This document shows, in pieces, positions 1 through 7,561 of a DNA stretch of 10,314 nucleotides. The notes below the pieces were generated by a model. That model worked only from the letters and a program-made list of their open reading frames with translations. It was not told the DNA's origin and did not search any database. The stretch is from Goniomonas avonlea (taxonomy: Eukaryota > Cryptophyceae > Goniomonadida > Goniomonadaceae), in contig QUTJ01031199.1 of the NCBI GenBank assembly GCA_003573635.1, positions 1 to 10,314 on the forward strand, in the 5' to 3' direction. The first letter of the stretch is position 1, and each line of letters opens with the position of its first letter. The position numbers and the translations under genes were made by a program.

Positions 1-249
1 GCTCGTGAACCCGTTACTGTCTTCCGCGTCCGAGGTGCACTCGGTCGTGTGTGAGTAGCTCTCGCTCCTGCACTTGGTCGTGTGCGAGCCAGACACGCTT
101 CCCTCGAGGACGTCGCCCCCGTCCAGCAGGAGGTCGCCACAGTTGGGGCAGGTGCCCCCCTTGCCGCCTCGGCCGAGGTCGAAAGGTTCGTCAGGGTCGG
201 CGTCTCGGATCATGTCGACTGTCAATGGCACAGGGGCCTTGCGCTCCTT
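1..249 (-). CDS. Exon f: hydrophilic C-terminal tail with CxxC motif, partial
   Basis: This is a stop-free frame of 83 codons running off the left edge. It is preceded by CGCTCGCAG with pyrimidine-rich sequence upstream. Phase 0 at its start fits phase 0 at the end of exon e, and GC-rich third positions resemble the other exons. The peptide is charged: [21 protein letters not shown], then a glycine-rich run, CPNCGD, and two copies of an SHTT-x-C element ([18 protein letters not shown]). This suits a cytosolic tail after the last helix of exon e. The CPNCGD motif plus two later cysteines could bind zinc, but a complete known finger is not visible. It could instead be an exon of a separate downstream minus-strand gene; the phase match and strand favour one gene. 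Confidence 0.6.
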
Positions 250-3200
250 CTGCGAGCGGCGCGAGTGAGAAGGTAACCGAAGCTGAAGCTGCGATTCTTC
301 GGTTCCACGTAGGTAGACAGACTTTAATCCATAGATACCTACATACGCACATCTATCTGTTTATCTATCGATCTAGCAGTGACCATCCAACTGTATGTAC
401 TAGACAGTACAATTGTAGCAAGGAGCGACCAACAAGCGATAGACTCTAGTGCCTACTTCCTGTCGCTGGTTTATAAACCAGCGGCTGGTTGAGATCGGCT
501 GGAAAAATCCATGAGAAATATCTATCAACTGGCACGTGCGGCATAATCATTTGATTACGGCTGGTTTACAACAAGTAGACTCTAGGCCTGAGCATCAGCC
601 GACCATGGGCAGCTTCAGTGGCAGGGCGCACCCTGAACAAGAGGTGCACCAGCCGCTCCTCAATTGTCTGGGCGCACCCTGAACACGAGGTGCACCAGCC
701 GCTCCTCAATTGTCTGGCACGTTGAACCCAAATACATGCCTGAATGAACTCTACGAGATATGTCCGCACAGATCCACACATCTATTTGTTTATCTAACGA
801 CTCGGAGCTGTGCACGAGGTACATCAGCCGCTCTCCAATCGTCGGCGCGTTGAACCGGAATATACGGGCCTGAATGAACTCTACGAGATATCTCTGCACA
901 AATACACACACATATATATCTATCTATCTATATATCTATATATCTATCTATATCTATATCTATATATCTATATATCTATATATATATATCTATATCTATA
1001 TATCTATATATCGAAATATCTATATCTATATATCTATATATCTATATATCTATATATTTTTTTTATATATATATCTGTTTATCAATCGATCTAGCTGCGC
1101 ACCTTGAACACGAGGTACATCAGCCGCTCTCCAATCGTTGGCGCGTTGGGGTTCTTATACGCGCGGCGGCGTATCCGCGCCTTGATGAATTCCACATCGG
1201 GGATGATGACCGCGAAGAACAGGAACGCGGCCACGAAGTTGAGGATGAGCGTGAGCCACTGGACCACGCCGTTCTTGATCTTGTCCGCCTGCGGCAGCTT
1301 GCTGAGGTCGTCGGGCATCGGCGACCCGTCGATGTTCTCGCTCAGCAGCATGCCCGCCAGCAGCGTGATGTGGAGCACGGCCATGGACATGATTTCCATC
1401 TGCTGGGCGCGGGGGTGGCGGTACGGGACGCAGTAGATGGTCGTGAGCAGCGACAGGTCCAGGACGAGCATGGTGAAGTACATCTGCAGGCTCTTGTTCG
1501 TGTTGGCGAACACGACCACCACGGAGATGAGCAGCTTGCGCGCCATGATGAAAAACTCCCACCAGTACCGCTCCTCCGTGTACCCGGACAGCAAAAAGTT
1601 GAACACCATCGTGGTCGTCCCGCCCGCGTACAGTCGCGACCGACGCTTCGTCATGTATGTGAAGAGCGCCACGGGGACGCCGATACAGTAGAGGCCAAGC
1701 CCGCCGAGAGCGAACGACCGGAGGTAGATCTGGTAGTAGTCAGACGCTGTGTCGATCTTCAGGTCAGCCACCAGGCGCGAGGTGGTAATCCGCGCCGCGA
1801 CCTCTGACGGGCCGGAGGAGCTGTCAGCCCCGTAGTTGAAGAAGGGGTACGACTGCTGGTTGAGCACTTGGAAAATCTGCTTGGTGATAGTGGGGAAAGT
1901 GAAGTAGATGACGACCAGCGACATGACGATGCAGTTGGTCGTGAGGTTCTTGCGCTTGGCGCGGCGGCGCTTGGTCTTGTTGCGCGAGAACTGGCCCAGA
2001 CGCATGTCTCGCTCCTCTGTGAGTGCCGGGGTTATAGGGGGGCGACAGCTCAAACTGGTTACACAATTTTGTAATCAATCGAGATCATATTCCTTATCTG
2101 TTCTAATCAATGACTAGAACGTCTTTTGAAAATGTGTAACCGGTTTGACCTGTCGCCCCCTTTAGAGCAACTGCACCGGTCGTCGCTATCATGTATCGTC
2201 AAATGTAGTGATAGCGATTACGATAAATGTAGAACCGCCGTTCGACCCCAAAATCGCGACTGTTGATATCACTAAATCTTTATCTCTCAAATATTAGCCA
2301 CGCACATACAAAGCGGCAGGGGCAGACTCACCTCCCGCCTCTCTCCTCTCACTCCTCTCCACTCCCATCACTCCTTACTCCTCTCTCTTTTCTCGGCACT
2401 CCCCTCTCCCCTCTCCCCTCGCTCGCTCTTTCTCCTCAGAGGCTACGCCACACACGCACGCACACGAAACGTGACGAAAGAGAGGAGAGACGAAAGAGAG
2501 GAGAGACGAAAGAGAGGAGAGATGAGTGAGAGGAGAGGAGATCGGAGTGAGAGGAGAGACGAAAGAGAGGAGAGATGAGTGAGAGGAGAGGAGATCGGAG
2601 TGAGAGGAGACAGACAGCACCACACACCCGGCGGCAGGAAGTTGGCGCAGGTCAGCGTGCCCTGCTCGATCTCGTGCAAGCGTCGGGCGGCACCACGCAG
2701 CAAGCCCATACGCTTGATACCGAAGCTGGTCACATACGCAAGCAAGTTAAGCAGGATGGGCAGCACCGCGCCCACAACAGGGAGTCCGAGGGTCACGTAG
2801 AAGCGGTACGCGAAGCGGTTCTTCTGCTGGCGGAAGGCGCAGTCGAGGTAGAGGAAGTCGGTGCCGACGGAGGCGAAGTTGGACCCCGACTGCACCACTT
2901 TGATGTTGTTGCCCCAGGCGGTCTTCACGTCCCCGACGGATGACATCACCTGGAAGTGGTTGAGGAAAATCTTCTTCACAACCGCCAGGTCGGACTTGGG
3001 GGTCTTGGCCTGCTTGGCCATGAACAACATCACCACCATCACGGCGAACGAGACGAGGGCGAGGAACACAGCGTTCTCAATGACGGGAGGGCACTTGAGG
3101 CACCCGCCCTGGGTCTTGCCGTACCCGTCACCGCAGGCGTCGCACAGGAAGCCTTGCAGCCTGCTCTCGGGACTCGCCTCGTTCGGCGGGAGCGCACAGT

Positions 3201-6200
3201 TGTTCCTGTCCTGTTCCGTCGCGTTGGTCGCGTTCATGGCGATGCAGTTGGCGGGCGACGGGCACGCGATGACACGGTCCGGGATGAAGCCTAGCAGGCC
3301 CTGTCGCAGACCGTCGTTATCCAGCTCGTAGTCCTGGACGACACTGGGGATCGTGTACCCGGCGCTCGGCACCAGATTGTTGCCGCCGGCGCAGATGCCG
3401 TTTGCTGGGCAGGGCACGCACTGGCACTGGTCGAACCGAGACAGGTCAGACTTGCTGAGGGTGCATATGCCCAGCCGGCCAGAGTTTTCGCGGAACTGCG
3501 AGTAGTACCCCGGCTCACAAAGACACTCGCTCTTGGAGGCCGCGGCGTCGTTGACCGACTCGGCCGTGTCCATGTTGACAGGGCATAGCGTGCACGCGGG
3601 CTCCTCGTACGCGCGGTACTTGCGCTTCCCGCATGCGGAGCACGCCGCTTTGGTTGGGACGGGACGGTGGTACCCAGCGGCGCACTCGCACTTGCCGGAC
3701 GGATCTGGGCGCTGCGACACGGGGTCGCAGCTCTCGACAGTCACGCCATGGAAGGTGATTGTGGGCCCCGGGACAAGCTTGTTGGCAGGCGTGCCGGACA
3801 CGCGGCTCACGACCCTGCAGCCTCCCGGGCAGGCGCAGAGCTCGGTCACGAGGTCGATCGTGTAGCGCGAGACAGGGCAGGCGTACACGTCGACGTGGAA
3901 GTACTGGGTGTCGACAAGCGCCGCTGGGGTGCTGAGCAGCTTGGTGAGGGTGGAGGTGTCGGACTGCACAGTGAAGTTGTAGGTGCTGCCGCGCGTCCCC
4001 TTGAAGTCCAGCACGGTCGACATCTTGCCGCTCTGGAACCCGGCGGCACCGAAGGTCTTCGCGAGGGGCCGGATGCGGGCGTCGGGGAGGGGAGGGCCGA
4101 AGTCGTACCGGGCCCCGATGTTGTCCGCGATCAAGTTGCCGGCGACGTCGGTGATGTTGAGGTCGAGGAGGAGCTTCTGGGGCAGCTTGTCCACGCCGGT
4201 GTAGTCGGGGTCGTCGAGCCACTGCGTCGCGAACTGGCTGAAGGAGATCTTCGACGGGACGCCGGGCAGAATGGTGATGCCGACGTACTTGGGCACAACC
4301 AACGCGTCGGGGCTGTCGCGAGTGAAGAGAAGCTGGTACACGCCCGCTACCGGCTTGCGCATGAACAGGTTGGGGAACGAGGTGGACCCGCCCTCGCCCT
4401 GCCGGGAAGAATCCACGCCCATCTGCCGTCGCAGGTTGCCCATGAGCTCCTTCGTCACGTCGGCGCAGCTGGAGTTGGAGGCGCGGCAGAGTGACAGAAG
4501 CAGGAGCGAGAAGTCTTGCAGATCGAGGTTGCCGCCAGCGTCCGTCGCGTTCACGGAGAAGGTGGGAAGCAGGACGACCGGGGCGCTGTACATGAGCGTC
4601 TCGGCAGGCGCGATTGCGAGCATGGCGGAGTTGCCGAACACGACGCGGACAGAGAGCGCCTCCGGGAGCTTGTACGTGACGGGGATGCTCAGCTTGTGCG
4701 TGAGGGTGGTCATCAGGATGTAGTCTCCGCTCTTGGGCCTGTCGAGCTGGACCTGCGCCTCTCCAGGCTCCGACCCGGTCATGACGAGGCCGCCGCGCTT
4801 TTCCTTATCGTAGAACTGGTTACTGATCGTCACAGACTTGGCGATGGGCACAGCGACGTTGCCCGGCGTCACGAGGGTCTGCTTCGTCTTGTCCCAGTAG
4901 GCCCCGGGCGGCAGCGGCCCCTGGAGCATGACCTGGAGCTCGATATCCGTGGAGGAACACACCTTGGTCGGACTCGTCTCGCCGCCACAGAAGGGCAAGA
5001 AGTTGCCGCCCCAGTCCACAGCCATGATGACCATCGTTGGGAGGTTGAGGACCTTGGTGCAGGGGACCACGACCACAGTTGGCGACAGCACGGCGCGCGT
5101 GCGGTGGACGTTGACGTGGTTGGTCTTGGGGCCGCGACGCAGGGACACGAGCGAGCTGTTGTTTGGCAGATATGGGATCTGCGAGAACCCTCGAATGTTG
5201 GGGTCGCACCCCGTCGCGTCGCCGTCCTGTGGGCGGTCCGACGTGGCGCAGTCGAGGAAGTACGCCCGGAGCTTGTGGATGGGACCGACGGTCACCTCGA
5301 CGTTGTACGTCTGGGAGGCGGGGCCCTGCTGGTAGACCGTGGAGAAGACGAAGCGGTAGCGACCTTGTCTCGGTGCTGTGAGCGTGAGGCCTGCTGCGGT
5401 CGAGACACCGTCCACGAGCGGAGGGACTGAGGGCTCGCTGACGACTTTGTCGTCTTGGTCAAAGACCTGGCGGGGAAGGGTGAGTTGGACGCGCTCAAAT
5501 GCTACAGACTTGGCGATGTGGCGCGAAGAAAGAATGAACGGAGCTCGTGTGCAAATGATGGTGCGAATGGGAACGAGACCAGCGCGAGAGCGGGTGTGGG
5601 CGTGGGGGTGTGTGCTTGGTGGGTGCTGGTTGCGAGGTCGAGTGGGAGGGAAGGGGGCGACAGTGACAGTGACAGTGACAGTGACAGTCAGAGGGTCAGT
5701 GACAGTGACAGTGAAAGTGAGAGTGACAGTGTGACAGTGAGAGTGAGAGTGAGCGTGAGAGTGAGAGAGTGACAGTGGCACTGACAGTGACAGTAGCAGA
5801 AGTCGGGGAGGGAGGGGCTGAGCAAGAGAAATAGGGTAGAGGGACGGAATGAGGGAGGGGGAGGGGGACCCACCTGGCAGAAGACAGGGCGGCTCTTGGA
5901 GTCGGTGTTCCCGACGGGCGTGTCCTTCTCATCGAGCGACACCAACGTGAGAGTCGGAATCGCAGTCGACTGCACCGACTGCAGCTTGGTGAAGTTGCCC
6001 GCGGTGGCCGTGGCACCCAAGCCATCAACGCGTATGTTGCGGGCCTGGCCGTAGTAGATGAAGTAGAACTGAGGCTCGTCCACCCCGCTCCCGGTGAAGT
6101 CAGACCCGTCGAGCGTGACGGAGAAGGTCCAGCGACCAAGCTCGAAGTACGAAATGTCTCGCGTGACGGGCGTGGCGCAGGTCATCTGCTGGGAGTCGAC

Positions 6201-7523
6201 AAAGGTCGCGGCGGTGTTGATGACCTTGGTCCCGAGCACCCAGCGGCAGGCGATGGTGGAGGTCTCGACGAAACCGCAGCCCACCACCGTCAGCGACGTG
6301 ATCTGCGGGGCGCAGTCGAACTTGTCGAACTGGAAGGTGGAGTCGGTGACGCAGGTGGCGTTCTGCGGCTCGACTGAGGACATCGTCGGGCTGGGCCGGA
6401 AGAGGAACACAGTGGGGAAGGCGACTGGGGACGCAACGTGGACGGCCTTCACCGCAGCGGGCAGCAGGTCGAGCAGGACGGAGTTGGAGACGTAGAACTT
6501 CACAGTTCCAGGTGTGTGGAACGGGGTGCGGAGCACGAGCGACATCAGCCCAGAGCCAGCTGTCTGGTTGGCGGCGACGGTAAGGCTGCACGCGCACGTT
6601 TTGCTCACGACGGCGTCGCCCTGGTCCAGCAGGCAGCTGGTCTGGTCGCGAGTGTCGTCGCCACCGTACTTGTTGATCTTGACTGCCAGGAACGGCGACG
6701 CGGCGAACGAGTAGCCGGTGATTGTCAGCAGCGTGCAGCCCTTGGACGGACCCGAGGTCGGCGTGAGGGAGTTAGGCAGCGCAGGGTAGAAGGGCGCGGA
6801 CTCCGTCTCGACAAACGACGCCAGGCCCTTGAGTGCCGCAGTCTCGGTGGGGTGGAGCGAGTCGACCGCGGCCTTAGCGGTGGGCCCCTCGTTGAAGGAG
6901 TAGGATGCGACCAGGAGCGCGCCGACACTAGGAGTGTAGGAGCCGCCAAACATACCGGCGGTGAGGTCAGCATCGCTCAGACTGCCGGCGCCGAAGATGC
7001 GGAGCTCCTCCATGAGGAAGCGAGCGGCGTTGCTGCCAATGGTGAGGCTAGCGCAGGTTCCGGACAGGGCGCCTTCGCCCTTGACCTGGCGTGGGACCGG
7101 GAGGTTCCGCTCCGACTGTGCGGTCGTGGTGAGGGGGGAGGGGGGGCGCAGGAGTTGCAGGACGGTATGTGTCAAGCAAGCGATGAGAGTTGGGAGCAGG
7201 GTCAATCGTTCGCTCTATGTTGCTTGGCTGTGCTTAAGTGCAGTGTGTGTGTGTGTGTGTGTGCGTGTGTGTGTGTGTGTGTTGCCCTATCTGCGTCTGT
7301 GTCGGTGCCCGTGTCTGTGCATCAGCCTATGCAAAGGGCTATCACGAAAGCGAACTTGGGATGGGGACGTACGTATGCTATCTCGTTGAGCAGGCTGAGA
7401 GTCGTCGCGCCACCCTGTAGCAGGCAGTGAGTCGCAGGCCAGAGAGACGAGGGACGGGGGGGCAGCCAGGCAATGAGCGGGGAGGGTGGGGGGAGCGAGA
7501 GAGCGAGGGGGAGAGAGTCGTCC

Positions 7524-7561
<38 letters not shown>

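Larger units (their letters stand above)
250..1102 (-). other. Intron e/f, 853 bp, with decayed copies of the end of exon e
   Basis: The donor is AAG then GTGCGC at 1102; the acceptor CGCTCGCAG ends at 250. The intron contains a 165-bp TATC/TA microsatellite, partial copies of the exon e 3' end with flanking intron sequence, a 20-bp palindrome and a separated direct repeat. If exon f belongs to another gene, this region would instead be 3' flanking sequence after the TAG at 1093-1091, where AT-rich TATAAAAAAAATATA could help 3' end formation. Confidence 0.6.
2017..2627 (-). other. Intron d/e, 611 bp, with foldback element and purine/pyrimidine tracts
   Basis: The donor GTGTGT is at 2627 and the acceptor CACTCACAG ends at 2017. 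It is the only phase-1 intron in the window and separates the second and third strong membrane helices. From donor to acceptor on the minus strand it holds a C/T-rich tandem repeat, then a G/A-rich stretch (2440-2325), AT-rich sequence, and a 126-bp foldback element that ends about 19 bp before the acceptor. No other coding signal is visible. Confidence 0.83.

Noticed and set aside
660-911. Minus-strand 83-codon frame spanning two copies of the exon e end
   Set aside because: The frame crosses the copied intron segment and joins two decayed copies. It looks like a by-product of the duplication, although splicing of copy B was kept as a question in the findings.
810-1107. Plus-strand frames rich in I, Y, S and L
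   Set aside because: They are translations of the TATC/TA microsatellite, not protein-coding sequence.
2443-2627. Read-through of exon d into LSSLSSLLS-rich peptide
   Set aside because: It follows a GTGTGT donor whose phase matches the exon e acceptor, and the peptide is pure tandem repeat. It is treated as intron.
3667-4494. Long plus-strand open frame of 275 codons
   Set aside because: It lies antisense to exon d. GC-rich codons on one strand commonly leave open frames on the other. The peptide is R/G/E/V-rich without domains.
7083-7088. Alternative acceptor CGCCAG before 7085
   Set aside because: It is in frame and possible, but the site at 7116 is closer to the long pyrimidine tract and leaves more natural LamG strand spacing.
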